Shown here piece by piece: positions 1 to 8,884 of a DNA stretch of 64,000 nt. The stretch lies in contig NZ_BMTN01000005.1 of NCBI RefSeq assembly GCF_014649695.1, positions 62,001-126,000 of the forward strand, in the 5' to 3' direction. Position numbers and translations under genes: made by a program. A model generated the notes under the pieces. The model did not search any database. It saw only the letters and a list, made by a program, of their open reading frames with translations, and was not told the DNA's origin. Source of the DNA: Streptomyces kurssanovii (GTDB lineage: Bacteria > Actinomycetota > Actinomycetes > Streptomycetales > Streptomycetaceae). The stretch's first letter is position 1, and every line of letters starts with the position of its first letter.

Positions 1-531
1 GGGGCCCCCTTCGTCCGGACGGTGGTCTGCGCCGTCGCCGCCGGCGGCTGCGCGGCCCTCTACGCGGTCGCCACGGGCCGCAGCCCGGTGGAGGTCGCCT
101 CGTCCGGCCAGGCCACACTGGCCGCGTTGGCTGCCGATCCGCATTCCTGGAGTGCCGGCGCGCTGCTGGCCGTCCTGGTGTTCAAATCCGCCGCGTACGC
201 CCTGTGCCTCGGCAGCCTGCGCGGTGGCCTGGTGTTCCCGGTCCTCTTCCTGGGCGCGGCGGCCGGTGCACTGCTCGCTCCGCTCCCTGGGCTCGGGGTG
301 ATCCCCGGTGTCGCCGCCGGGATGGCAGCGGCATCCGCGGCCGCACTGCGGCTTCCGGTCAGCAGCGTGGCCCTGGTCGTCCTCGTACTCGGTAACTCGG
401 AGACGATCCCGGTGGTGATCCTGGCGGCCGTGACGGCCTTCGTCACCTCGGAACTGCTTCCGCAGGCCCCGCCGGTCACGCCGCCGCCCCCGCGCCAGAA
501 GGCTGCGGGCGGCGGCAGTGCGAGGGCGTGA
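1..531 (+). CDS. ClC-family chloride channel/antiporter, C-terminal part (enters from left edge)
   Basis: The frame is open to base 1, so the true start lies outside the window; 176 residues are visible. ClC proteins move chloride, often in exchange for protons, across the cytoplasmic membrane. The glycine- and phenylalanine-rich GGLVFPVLFLGAAAG stretch (about residues 75-90) matches the family's helix-N selectivity motif (G-G-x-F-x-P). The following Ala-rich helix with RLPVSSVALVV resembles the R-x-P-L-T segment of the last helices. No CBS domain follows; the protein ends in a short Pro/Ala/Gly tail. It runs tail to tail into a subtilisin remnant only about 45 bases away, so the 3' end may lie close to a deletion junction. 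Confidence 0.75.
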   Translation, partial: GAPFVRTVVCAVAAGGCAALYAVATGRSPVEVASSGQATLAALAADPHSWSAGALLAVLVFKSAAYALCLGSLRGGLVFPVLFLGAAAGALLAPLPGLGVIPGVAAGMAAASAAALRLPVSSVALVVLVLGNSETIPVVILAAVTAFVTSELLPQAPPVTPPPPRQKAAGGGSARA

Positions 532-574
532 CCGGACAGGGAGGAGCGTCGTCCTGTACACCGGCGCCGTGGGG

Positions 575-1620
575 TAGGAGTCACCGAGGCTCATGTTGAC
601 GACGTCCGCACCGGACTCGGCGGCCCACTGCATGCCGGCCATGACCCAGGAGTCCTGGCCGTAGCCCTCCGCGCCGCCGAGCACCTTGCCGACGTACAGG
701 TCGGCGTCGGGGGCGACACCCTTGTTGTCGCCACCCGAGGCGGCGCCCGAACCGACGATCGTGCCGGCCCCATGCGTGCCGTGGCCGTTGACGTCGGTCA
801 CGGCCTCACCCGGCACGAAGCTCGCCGTGCCGTCGATGAGGCCGGCGAAGTCGGGGTGGTCGGCGTCGATGCCGGTGTCGAGCACGGCGACCTTGACGCC
901 CTTGCCGGTGTAGCGGGCCGCCCATGCCTCGGGCGCTCCGATCAGCGGCACGCGCTCCTTCAGGCCGGCCTTCACGCGGCCGTCGAGCCACAGTTTCGCC
1001 ACTCCCGCACCCAGCGTGGCGCTGCCCTGCGGCGCGACGGTGGTCCAGAAGGTGCGGGTCTGCCGCTTGTCCGTGGTGAGCGCGGCACCGTGGATGCCGT
1101 TGAGCTTGCGGGTCAGCTTGCTGCCCCGGGGGGCCGTCGGCTCGACAGCCGCGCGGGACTTCGGCCGGGTGTACGTCGCGATCAGCGGTACGGCGGCCGA
1201 CTTCGCGTCGTCGTACCCCATCTCGATCAGGTCGGTGACGTTGAACAGCCGCCGGTCCAGCTTGTCCGTTCCCAGCAGCGACACCGCCTCGTCCGGGATG
1301 ACGAACAAGTCGCCCTTGATCTCATGGAGTTTCACGCCGCCGACGGCGCTGTCCGGTCGACCTCGACCTCGGCCATCTGCCGGCCGTCGGCCGTCATGGT
1401 GACCTGACGACGTCGCCGGTGACAAGAGTGACCTTGTGGGTCCCCGAGGGCTTGGCGGTGACGGTGGGCTTGCTGGGAGCGGCTCGTGCGGGTCCCTGCA
1501 GAACTGCGAGACACGAGGCCAACAGCGGCACCGCGTGGCTGCTGCGAACAGCTGCCGGCGTCTGCGCCGGAGGGCGGAATCTTGGGAGGGGGAGTGCATG
1601 CCATGGGTCTATCGACCGGT
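575..1620 (-). pseudogene. Secreted S8 (subtilisin-like) serine peptidase, frameshifted and truncated
   Basis: Read on the minus strand, three frames together give one subtilisin precursor. A signal-peptide-like segment runs into the pro-region motif GTHKVTLVTGDVV (about 1395-1435). A one-base loss moves the frame to MTADGRQMAEVEVDR (about 1340-1400), and a second shift (net loss of 4 bases in the RPDS region, about 1346) moves it to the catalytic frame. That frame holds the Asp motif VAVLDTGIDADHPDF (about 870) and the His motif NGHGTHGAG (about 780). It then stops making sense just after NMSLGDS (about 580). The segment with the catalytic Ser (GTSMA) is absent, so no active enzyme can be made. 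The exact start is uncertain; no clear ATG with a ribosome site fits the signal peptide. Confidence 0.8.
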
Positions 1621-1972
1621 GACTGCCGGCGTGAAGGCCCCATGGTGGCAAGTCCTCGCCATGGCAGATGCTTGTCAGCCATGAACCGCTCATTCCGGCC
1701 GGAAAGACGTCGTACGGACGCGGGTTGGGTGGCCACTCTCCCCCCTCGTCACGGTCCTCGGTCCACGACGAACCGGTGAGCGTGGCGCGGCGCCGATCGC
1801 GTGCCACCGGCGGGCGGAGGTGGCCGGCAGCACAAACGGGAGGCCGCCGCAACACGGGCCGTCCGGTCTCGTCGACGTGCGGCCGGGAGCGAGGGGGGCC
1901 AGATTGGACATATCCGACCCATCGGACGGAGGCGTCCCGATGGAGAGGCAGGACAACACGGAGGAGCCTGGC

Positions 1973-2386
1973 ATGACGACCCACGCGAGTGCGCCTGGCC
2001 GGCGCAACGAAACGCACAGCAGTGGTTGGCTGGTGTTCGCCGCCGTCATCATGATCTTCAGCGGCATCATGACGCTGCTCGGGGGTATCTCGGCCATCGC
2101 CAAGGACGACGTGTTCGTGGCCACGAGTAACTACGTCTACAAGCTCAACCTCACCGGCTGGGGCTGGATCCACCTCATCCTGGGCATTCTGATCGCGCTC
2201 ACCGGCGCCGCCCTGTTCTCAGGGGCCACGTGGGCCAGGGTCGTCGGCGTGGGGCTGGCCGGTCTCAGCATGATCGCCAACTTCATGTGGCTCCCGTACA
2301 CACCGTGGTGGGCGCTGTTGTTCATCGCGATCGACGCCCTCGTCATCTGGGGGTTGTGCGTCGCGCCCCGGCCGATGAGGGACTGA
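1973..2386 (+). CDS. Small four-helix membrane protein, DUF7144-like
   Basis: 137-residue integral membrane protein of unknown function. After about 20 polar residues there are four hydrophobic segments (near WLVFAAVIMIFSGIMTLLGG, GWIHLILGILIALTGAALF, VVGVGLAGLSMIANFMWLPY, WWALLFIAIDALVIWGLCV). This pattern and the YPLWALLFIAID-like last helix are typical of a small actinobacterial family. The ATG at 1973 is preferred over upstream in-frame starts because GAGGAG lies 8 bases upstream and the sequence before it is not hydrophobic. It stands alone on the plus strand ahead of the metabolic block. Nothing seen defines a substrate or partner. Confidence 0.8.
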   Translation: MTTHASAPGRRNETHSSGWLVFAAVIMIFSGIMTLLGGISAIAKDDVFVATSNYVYKLNLTGWGWIHLILGILIALTGAALFSGATWARVVGVGLAGLSMIANFMWLPYTPWWALLFIAIDALVIWGLCVAPRPMRD

Positions 2387-2563
2387 CGTCCGTAGCCCGG
2401 GGCACATGGAACGATTCTCCAGCCCGACGGGGGTCGTGTCGGTTGGTCCATGGAGAACGGAGCGCGGTGATGGTCCAGTTGGGGTCGCCGGCACGGATCT
2501 CACCGCCCTGGAGCCGGGCGCGACGCATGTGCTCCGGTGGGGCCTGAGCCCTTGGGGGTACTC

Positions 2564-3520
2564 GTGACACCGTGCCTGGAGCCTTCGGCGCCACCCGATA
2601 TGGCAGCGCACGAATTCCGGGCGCTCTACGAACGGCTACGGAGCCAGGCGGCGGAACAGCCCGCGGTCGACGGCCGGTGCGGTGCGCTCCGCCACCTGAC
2701 CCCTGAGCGGGTGGCGGCGGCCGCCGCCGAAGTCCGCCTCGGACACACCGTGTCGCTGGCAGCTCAGATCGAGACCGAGCCGGGGCCCGACTCCCCCGAG
2801 CCGGCGACGCACCGGATGACCGGGGCGGGGCCGCGCGACCTCGGCTCGGACGGACTCCACTTCGCCACCGACCGCTTCGCCATGAACGTGCACGGGGACG
2901 CGGACAGTCATCTCGACGCCCTCTGCCACGTGGTGTTCGACGGGGAGTTGTACGGCGGAGTGCCGGCGAGCACCGTGACGGCCGAGGGTGCCCGTTCGCT
3001 CTCCGTCGACGTTCTCGAGAACGGCATCGTCGGTCGGGGTGTACTGCTGGACATCCCCCGGCTCCGCGGGGTGCCCTGGCTGGAGCCGGGCGACCATGTG
3101 ACCTCGGGTGATCTGACGGGCGCCGAGGCCGCCCAAGGGGTGCATGTCGGCCCTGGTGACCTGCTGTTCGTCAGGGTGGGACATCGCCTTCGTCGTACCG
3201 GACTCGGGCCGTGGAACGCGGCCACGGCGCGGGCGGGCCTTCACCCGACCGCCCTGGAATTCCTGGCAGAGCGCAAAGTCGCGGTCCTGGGCGGAGACGG
3301 CAACAACGACACCGCTCCCAGTGCGGTGGAGCACATCGCCTTCCCCGTACACGTCCTGGCGATCCATGCCATGGGCATCCACCTCATGGACTACCTGCGC
3401 TTCGAGGACCTCGCCCCGGTCTGCGCGCAGCAAGGGCGATGGCATTTCCTGTGCGTCGTCGCGCCCCTGAGGTTGCCCGGAGCCACTGGCTCGCCCGTGA
3501 ACCCGATCGCGGTGCTGTGA
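2564..3520 (+). CDS. Cyclase-family protein (putative metal-dependent amidohydrolase, PF04199)
   Basis: 318-residue soluble protein of the cyclase/kynurenine-formamidase superfamily, whose members hydrolyse amides or cyclic esters with a metal ion. The metal motif H-x-x-x-D-x-x-x-H is seen as HGDADSHLDALCH about 110 residues in. A later GGDGNNDTAPS segment and HIAFPVHVLAIHAMGIHLMDY complete the usual second half. GTG at 2564 is chosen because GGGGGT lies 7 bases upstream; an in-frame GTG at 2537 lacks this. The gene is followed 115 bases later by a GMC oxidoreductase and then an SDR on the same strand, so it may belong to a small catabolic or detoxification set. Substrate unknown. Confidence 0.8.
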   Translation: MTPCLEPSAPPDMAAHEFRALYERLRSQAAEQPAVDGRCGALRHLTPERVAAAAAEVRLGHTVSLAAQIETEPGPDSPEPATHRMTGAGPRDLGSDGLHFATDRFAMNVHGDADSHLDALCHVVFDGELYGGVPASTVTAEGARSLSVDVLENGIVGRGVLLDIPRLRGVPWLEPGDHVTSGDLTGAEAAQGVHVGPGDLLFVRVGHRLRRTGLGPWNAATARAGLHPTALEFLAERKVAVLGGDGNNDTAPSAVEHIAFPVHVLAIHAMGIHLMDYLRFEDLAPVCAQQGRWHFLCVVAPLRLPGATGSPVNPIAVL

Positions 3521-3635
3521 CCGAGGTGCCCGGCGGGCGCCCACCCTCCGGTCGCCGCTCACGGGAGGGGCGGATACGTTCGAAGGAAGTGGACCGCGCA
3601 GCGGGAGACACAGCGCCTGACGCCAGGTCGGGGCC

Positions 3636-5240
3636 ATGATCACAAGGACGGTGGTCGCCGTGGGCGACACCCCTCACTACGACGTCGTCATCATCGGCAC
3701 CGGAGCCGGCGGAGGCACTCTCGCCCACCGGCTCGCCCCGTCCGGAAAGCGCGTCCTGCTGATCGAACGCGGCGGTTACCTGCCGCGCGAGCGGGACAAC
3801 TGGGACTCGACCGCCGTATTCGTCAAGGCCAAGTACCGGGCCCCGGAGTTCTGGCTGGACAGACAGGGCAGCGAGTTCCCGCCCGAGGTCAATTACTACG
3901 TCGGCGGAAACACCAAGTTCTACGGCGCCGCCCTCTTCCGGCTCCGTCCCGAGGACTTCGGCGAGATCCGCCACCACGGCGGAGTGTCGCCCGCCTGGCC
4001 GATCCGGTACGAGGATCTGGAGCCGTACTACACACAGGCCGAGCACCTCTATCTCGTCCACGGACGGCACGGCGAAGATCCCGGTGAGGGGCCGGTCAGT
4101 GCGCAGTACGCGCATCCGCCGGTGGAACACGAACCGCGCATCCAGCAGCTGAACGACGACCTCGAGAAGCGGGGCCTGCACCCGTTCCATCTGCCGATCG
4201 GCGTCAATCTCCGTCAGGAGAACGGCGGGCGGCCCGGTCACGCCAGTGTGTGCATCCGGTGCGACCGGGTCGACGGCTTTCCCTGTCTGGTGCGCGCCAA
4301 GTCAGACGCCGAGGTGATCTGTGTCGAGCCGGCTCTGGAGCACCCCAACGTCGAGATGGTCACGGACACTCAGGTGGTCCGTCTGGAGACCGATGCCCGA
4401 GGACGCAGTGTCAGCGCGGTCGTCGGCCGTCTTACGGACGGTTCGGAGGTCCGGTACACGGCGGACGTGGTGGTCGTCTCCTGCGGGGCGGTCAACTCGG
4501 CGGCACTGCTGCTGGCCTCGGCGAACGAGTACCACCCCCGTGGCCTCGCGAACAGCTCCGACGTCGTCGGCCGCTTCTACATGCGGCACAACAACCTGGC
4601 GCTGATGGCGGTGTCCAAGGAACCCAATGACACCCGGTTCCAGAAGACCCTCGCGCTCAACGACTGGTACTTCGGCGCGGACGACTGGGAGTTCCCGCTG
4701 GGTGGCATCCAGATGCTGGGCAAGTCGGATGCGGAACAGATCCACGGCGAGGCCCCGCGGTGGGCCGGTGCGGTCGCACCGGACATGCCGTTCGAGGTAC
4801 TGGCCCATCACGCCGTCGACTTCTGGCTGTGCGGGGAGGACCTGCCACTGGCGGACAACCGGGTCACCATCGACAGTGACGCGCGGATCCGGCTCACTCT
4901 CGACGAGAAGAACAACGTCGAAGGCCTGAAGCGCCTGAGGCACAAACTGCAAAGCATGCTCGGCCACTTGGGCATGCACGAGCACCATCTGCTGTCACGC
5001 AGCATCTACCTGCACAAGGGCATGCCGATCGGTGCGACGGCGCACCAGGCGGGTACCGTGCGCTTCGGTGCCGATCCCGCCGACTCCGCGCTGGATGTGA
5101 ACTGCAAGGCCCACGACCTCGACAACCTGTACGTCGTCGACACGAGCTTCTTCCCGAGCATCGGCGCGGTGAATCCCTCCCTCACCGCGATCGCCAATGC
5201 CATGCGCGTCGGCGACCACCTCTTGGCCCGGCTGGGTTGA
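3636..5240 (+). CDS. GMC-family FAD oxidoreductase
   Basis: 534 residues, about the usual length of glucose-methanol-choline oxidoreductases, which oxidise alcohols with FAD. The N-terminus carries the dinucleotide motif VVIIGTGAGGGTLAHRL followed by an acidic strand end (LIERGG). The middle has the GGNTKFYGAALFRLRPEDF segment of this subgroup, and the C-terminus the typical VVDTSFFPSIGAVNPSLTAI with the active-site Asn-Pro. A Cys-containing loop (SVCIRCDRVDGFPCLV, near residue 205) is common in bacterial homologues. ATG at 3636 is kept as start. It lies between the cyclase-like gene and an SDR gene, with about 160 bases to the latter. The physiological electron acceptor is not evident; proximity to cydAB is suggestive only. 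Confidence 0.9.
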   Translation: MITRTVVAVGDTPHYDVVIIGTGAGGGTLAHRLAPSGKRVLLIERGGYLPRERDNWDSTAVFVKAKYRAPEFWLDRQGSEFPPEVNYYVGGNTKFYGAALFRLRPEDFGEIRHHGGVSPAWPIRYEDLEPYYTQAEHLYLVHGRHGEDPGEGPVSAQYAHPPVEHEPRIQQLNDDLEKRGLHPFHLPIGVNLRQENGGRPGHASVCIRCDRVDGFPCLVRAKSDAEVICVEPALEHPNVEMVTDTQVVRLETDARGRSVSAVVGRLTDGSEVRYTADVVVVSCGAVNSAALLLASANEYHPRGLANSSDVVGRFYMRHNNLALMAVSKEPNDTRFQKTLALNDWYFGADDWEFPLGGIQMLGKSDAEQIHGEAPRWAGAVAPDMPFEVLAHHAVDFWLCGEDLPLADNRVTIDSDARIRLTLDEKNNVEGLKRLRHKLQSMLGHLGMHEHHLLSRSIYLHKGMPIGATAHQAGTVRFGADPADSALDVNCKAHDLDNLYVVDTSFFPSIGAVNPSLTAIANAMRVGDHLLARLG

Positions 5241-5399
5241 CGATCGGCCAGTGGTCCGACTGGACGAAGCTGCTCGACCCAATGGTCTAACGGACGGGAT
5301 CGGGACACGCCGTGCGCCGCGTCCGGTGATTGTCTGGCCCGTGCCCGGCCGAGCCACCGCCGGACGGAGCGCCACCGCGCGGCGAGGGGACAGGACAGC

Positions 5400-6239
5400 A
5401 TGGATTCCACCGTGGAAGCACCGCAGGATGTGATCCCGGCTCGTTTGCTGCAGGGACAGAAGGCCCTGGTCACCGGTGCCAACTCGGGCATCGGCAAGGC
5501 CACGGCCATCGCGTTGGGCGGGGCCGGGGCCGACGTGGTCGTGAACTACGTGACGGGTCGTGAGGTTGCTGAAAAGGTGGTCGAGGAGATCGCCTCGTTC
5601 GGAGTACGCGCGGCTGCCTACGAGGCGGACGTGTCCCAGGAGGACCAGGTCGTCGCCATGATGGACCGGATGGTCCAGGAGTTCGGGACCATCGATGTCC
5701 TGGTTGCCAACGCGGGGATGCAACGTGACGCCCGGTTCACGGAGATGACGCTCGCTCAATGGCAGAAAGTGCTCGATGTCAATCTCACCGGTCAGTTCCT
5801 GTGTGCCCAAGAGGCGACCAAGGAGTTCCGGCGCCGGGGCGTGGTCCCTGAGGTCTCCCGCTCCGCCGGGAAGATCATCTGTATGAGTTCGGTGCACCAG
5901 CTCATCCCTTGGGCGGGCCACGTGAACTACGCGTCGTCCAAGGGCGGTGTGCAGATGATGATGCAGACCCTGGCCCAGGAACTCGCGCCGGAGAAGATCC
6001 GCGTGAACGCCGTCGCCCCGGGGGCGATCAAGACGCCGATCAACCGTGAGGCCTGGGAGACGCCCGAGGCACAGAAGGATCTCCTGAAGCTCATCCCGTA
6101 CGGCCGGATCGGGGACCCCGACGACATCGCCAACGCCGTCGTCGCGCTCGCCTCCGACCTCATGGACTACGTGGTGGGAACCACCCTGTACGTCGACGGC
6201 GGCATGACCCTCTTCCCCGGCTTCGCCACCGGCGGATGA
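5400..6239 (+). CDS. SDR-family oxidoreductase (glucose 1-dehydrogenase-like)
   Basis: 279-residue short-chain dehydrogenase. The NAD(P)-binding motif ALVTGANSGIGKATAIAL starts near residue 22, NAGMQ follows near residue 100, and the catalytic S...Y-x-x-x-K is seen as MSSVHQ then YASSKGG. The C-terminal VVGTTLYVDGGMTLFPGF is the standard glucose 1-dehydrogenase-type ending. The ATG at 5400 lies after GAGGGGACAGGACAGC, a plausible ribosome site. It is the last gene of the cyclase-GMC-SDR group and is separated by 42 bases from cydA, so it may be co-transcribed with the oxidase. Substrate not predictable from sequence alone. Confidence 0.9.
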   Translation: MDSTVEAPQDVIPARLLQGQKALVTGANSGIGKATAIALGGAGADVVVNYVTGREVAEKVVEEIASFGVRAAAYEADVSQEDQVVAMMDRMVQEFGTIDVLVANAGMQRDARFTEMTLAQWQKVLDVNLTGQFLCAQEATKEFRRRGVVPEVSRSAGKIICMSSVHQLIPWAGHVNYASSKGGVQMMMQTLAQELAPEKIRVNAVAPGAIKTPINREAWETPEAQKDLLKLIPYGRIGDPDDIANAVVALASDLMDYVVGTTLYVDGGMTLFPGFATGG

Positions 6240-6281
6240 CCTTCTCCCAGCCCTTCACATCCTCGAACGGCGAAGGCCCGT

Positions 6282-7763
6282 ATGCCCACCTCGCTCCACC
6301 TGCTGGCGGATGCGCCGGCCCAACTCCTGCCGGCCCGGGAACTCATGGCCTTCACTCTGGCCTCCCACATCATCCTGGTACCCCTCGGCGTGGCCTTCCC
6401 CTTCATCACCCTGGTCATGCACTACCGCGGTCTGCGCCGCAAGGACGCCACGGCACTACTCCTGGCACGGCGCTGGTCTGCCGTCATGGCGGTGCAGTTC
6501 GCACTCGGCATCGTCACCGGCACGGTGCTGTCGTTCGAGTTCGGTCTGCTGTGGCCCGGCCTGATGGGCAGGTGGGGTGATGTCTTCGGCATCGGATTCG
6601 GCGTCGAGGCATGGGCCTTCTTCCTGGAAGCCGTGCTCATCGCCATCTACCTTTACGGATGGCGGCGGTTGAAGCCCCGGACACACTTCCTCCTCGGGCT
6701 GCCGCTGCCGTTCGCCGCACTGCTGGGAGCGTTCGGCATCCTGGCCGCCAACTCCTGGATGAACACGCCGCAGGGCTTCTCGCTCGACTCCGCGGGCAAC
6801 CCGGTCGACGTGAACGTCTGGAAGGCGATCTTCACACCGATGTTCGGGCCGCAGTACTGGCACTTCGTCGTGGCGATGATCATCACCGCGGGCTTCATGG
6901 TGTCCGGTGTCTACGCCGTGGGCTGGCTGCGCGGCCGCCGGGACCACTACCACCGGCTCGGCTTCGCCGTTCCCTTCACCATCGCCGCTGTCGCCGCTCC
7001 CGTGCAGTTCGTGCTGGGCGACTCCATCGCCCGGTCGGTGTTCCACAAGCAGCCGGTGAAGTTCGCCGCGATGGAGATCGTCTGGAAGACCGACACCCGT
7101 GTGCCGGAGTACCTCTTCGGACGTCTGCAGGAGGACGGGACCGTCTCGGGCGGCATCAAGATCCCACTGCTCGACTCCGTCCTGGCAGGATTCAGCCCGG
7201 ACACCGAGGTGGTGGGGCTGACCTCCGTCCCAGCGGACCAGCGTCCCACGGCCACGCAGGCGACCATCGCCCACTGGGCCTTCGACATCATGGTCCTGAT
7301 CGGATCCGCCCTGGTGCTGCTCGCCCTCGTGTACGGACTGATCTGGCTACGGCACCGCCGCCCGCCCGCCTCGAAGTGGTTCTACCGCTCCGCGGCCTGT
7401 GCGGGCGTCGCCTCCGTCGTGGCCGTCGAGTGCGGCTGGATCGCCACTGAGGTAGGACGTCAGCCCTGGATCGTCTACCAGAACATGCGGGTCGCCGAGG
7501 CGGTGACGTCGACCCGCTCCACCACTCTGTGGATCATGCTCGGTGTGGTGATCGTGGTGTACATGTGCCTCTTCGGCTCGTTCCTCGTCGTCCTGCTGAA
7601 AATGCGGACGCGCTGGCGGCTCGCCGACGAGCAGCAAGCTGCAGGAGGTACGGGCCACGCGCCGGAGGCGGACACCCCCTACGGGCCGCGAGCACCCCTC
7701 CCCGCGGCCGTCTCCTCCGCCGCCGGAGGCGCAGCCGCCCGGCCCGGGGACGGCCGCCCATGA
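6282..7763 (+). CDS. cydA: Cytochrome bd ubiquinol oxidase subunit I
   Basis: 493-residue membrane subunit of the bd-type quinol oxidase, the high-affinity terminal oxidase that reduces oxygen to water without pumping protons. Visible hallmarks are the haem-ligand region SHIILVPLGVAFPFITLVMH near the N-terminus, the GTVLSFEFGLLWP and GFGVEAWAFFLEAVLIAIYL helices with the conserved acidic residues, and the GRQPWIVYQNMRVAEAVT motif near residue 395. The periplasmic Q-loop is of the short type. The ATG at 6282 follows GGCGAAGG. The stop overlaps the cydB start as ATGA, implying translational coupling. No cydDC assembly transporter is in the window. Confidence 0.95.
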   Translation: MPTSLHLLADAPAQLLPARELMAFTLASHIILVPLGVAFPFITLVMHYRGLRRKDATALLLARRWSAVMAVQFALGIVTGTVLSFEFGLLWPGLMGRWGDVFGIGFGVEAWAFFLEAVLIAIYLYGWRRLKPRTHFLLGLPLPFAALLGAFGILAANSWMNTPQGFSLDSAGNPVDVNVWKAIFTPMFGPQYWHFVVAMIITAGFMVSGVYAVGWLRGRRDHYHRLGFAVPFTIAAVAAPVQFVLGDSIARSVFHKQPVKFAAMEIVWKTDTRVPEYLFGRLQEDGTVSGGIKIPLLDSVLAGFSPDTEVVGLTSVPADQRPTATQATIAHWAFDIMVLIGSALVLLALVYGLIWLRHRRPPASKWFYRSAACAGVASVVAVECGWIATEVGRQPWIVYQNMRVAEAVTSTRSTTLWIMLGVVIVVYMCLFGSFLVVLLKMRTRWRLADEQQAAGGTGHAPEADTPYGPRAPLPAAVSSAAGGAAARPGDGRP

Positions 7764-8821
7764 CGGCCGACCTCATCGCCGTGGTGATGCTCCTGGCCGT
7801 GGTCGCGTACGCCTGCGCGGGCGGCACCGATTACGGGGCCGGCTTCTGGGACCTGACGGCCGGGGGAACGGAACGCGGCCGGCGTCCCCGGTGGCTCATC
7901 GATCACGCCATGGCTCCCGTCTGGGAGGTGAACAACGTCTGGCTGATCTTCGTGCTCGTCATCATGTGGACCGGCTTCCCGGTCCTGTTCCAGACCGTGT
8001 TCTCCGCGATGTGGCTCCCGCTGGCGTTGGCCGTCATGGGCATGGTCCTGCGCGGCGCCGGCTTCGCGTTCCGCAAGCCCTCCCGGCGGCTCGCCGACCG
8101 GCGGCTGTACGGTGCCGTGTTCGCCGTGGCTTCTGTCGTCACACCGTTCTTCCTCGGTGCCGCCGTCGGCGGGGTCGCATCAGGACGGGTGGCGCCCGGT
8201 ACCGAGGCATCGGCGGATGCCTGGGCCAACCCGACCTCCCTGTTGTTCGGGCTGGTCGCCATCGCCACCACGGCCTTCCTCGGCGCGGTGTTCCTCACCG
8301 GGGACGCCCGCCGCTTCGAGGCACCCGATCTGATCGGCTACTTCCGGCGGCGGGCGCTGGGCAGTCTCGCCGTGCTCACCGCCCTCGCGGTGATCACTGG
8401 ATTCGTCACCCACGAGGACTCCCCCCACGTGTGGCACGGGCTCACCCACGGCTTGGGGCTGCTCTTCGTCGTCCTGGCCGGGGCGGCCTCGGTCGCGACA
8501 GTGTGGTTGCTCCGGCGGAAGCCGGGCACATGGGTGCGTGTCACGGCGGTCGGGGTAGTCGCCGCCGCCGTCATCGCCTGGGGGATGGCGCAGCGCCCGT
8601 ACCTCGTCCCCACGTCGCTGACCGTGGCCGATGCGGCGGGGGCGCAGGCCACGCTGACATGGCTGGCGATCGTCACCCTGGTGGCCTTGGTGCTCGTTCT
8701 GCCCGCTGTGGTCCTCCTGTACTGGCTGGACACCCACGGGGAGTTGGAAGAGCTCACCGACTCCGAATTGCGAAGGCAAGGCGGCGGCACCGCCGGTGAC
8801 GGTGCGGCACACGACAGCTGA
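7760..8821 (+). CDS. cydB: Cytochrome bd ubiquinol oxidase subunit II
   Basis: 353-residue polytopic membrane protein. The N-terminal helix with GGTDYGAGFWDL and the PVWEVNNVWLIFVLVI segment are diagnostic of CydB. Eight to nine hydrophobic helices follow. The ATG at 7760 overlaps the cydA stop by four bases, so the two subunits are made together. The C-terminus ends in a charged cytoplasmic tail. The gap to the antiporter gene downstream is only 63 bases, so read-through is likely. Confidence 0.95.
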   Translation: MTADLIAVVMLLAVVAYACAGGTDYGAGFWDLTAGGTERGRRPRWLIDHAMAPVWEVNNVWLIFVLVIMWTGFPVLFQTVFSAMWLPLALAVMGMVLRGAGFAFRKPSRRLADRRLYGAVFAVASVVTPFFLGAAVGGVASGRVAPGTEASADAWANPTSLLFGLVAIATTAFLGAVFLTGDARRFEAPDLIGYFRRRALGSLAVLTALAVITGFVTHEDSPHVWHGLTHGLGLLFVVLAGAASVATVWLLRRKPGTWVRVTAVGVVAAAVIAWGMAQRPYLVPTSLTVADAAGAQATLTWLAIVTLVALVLVLPAVVLLYWLDTHGELEELTDSELRRQGGGTAGDGAAHDS

Positions 8822-8884
8822 TCCCCTGCTCGCACCCGAACACCACATACTCCTCGCGCCCGGGCCACGACGAAGGAAGCCGCT

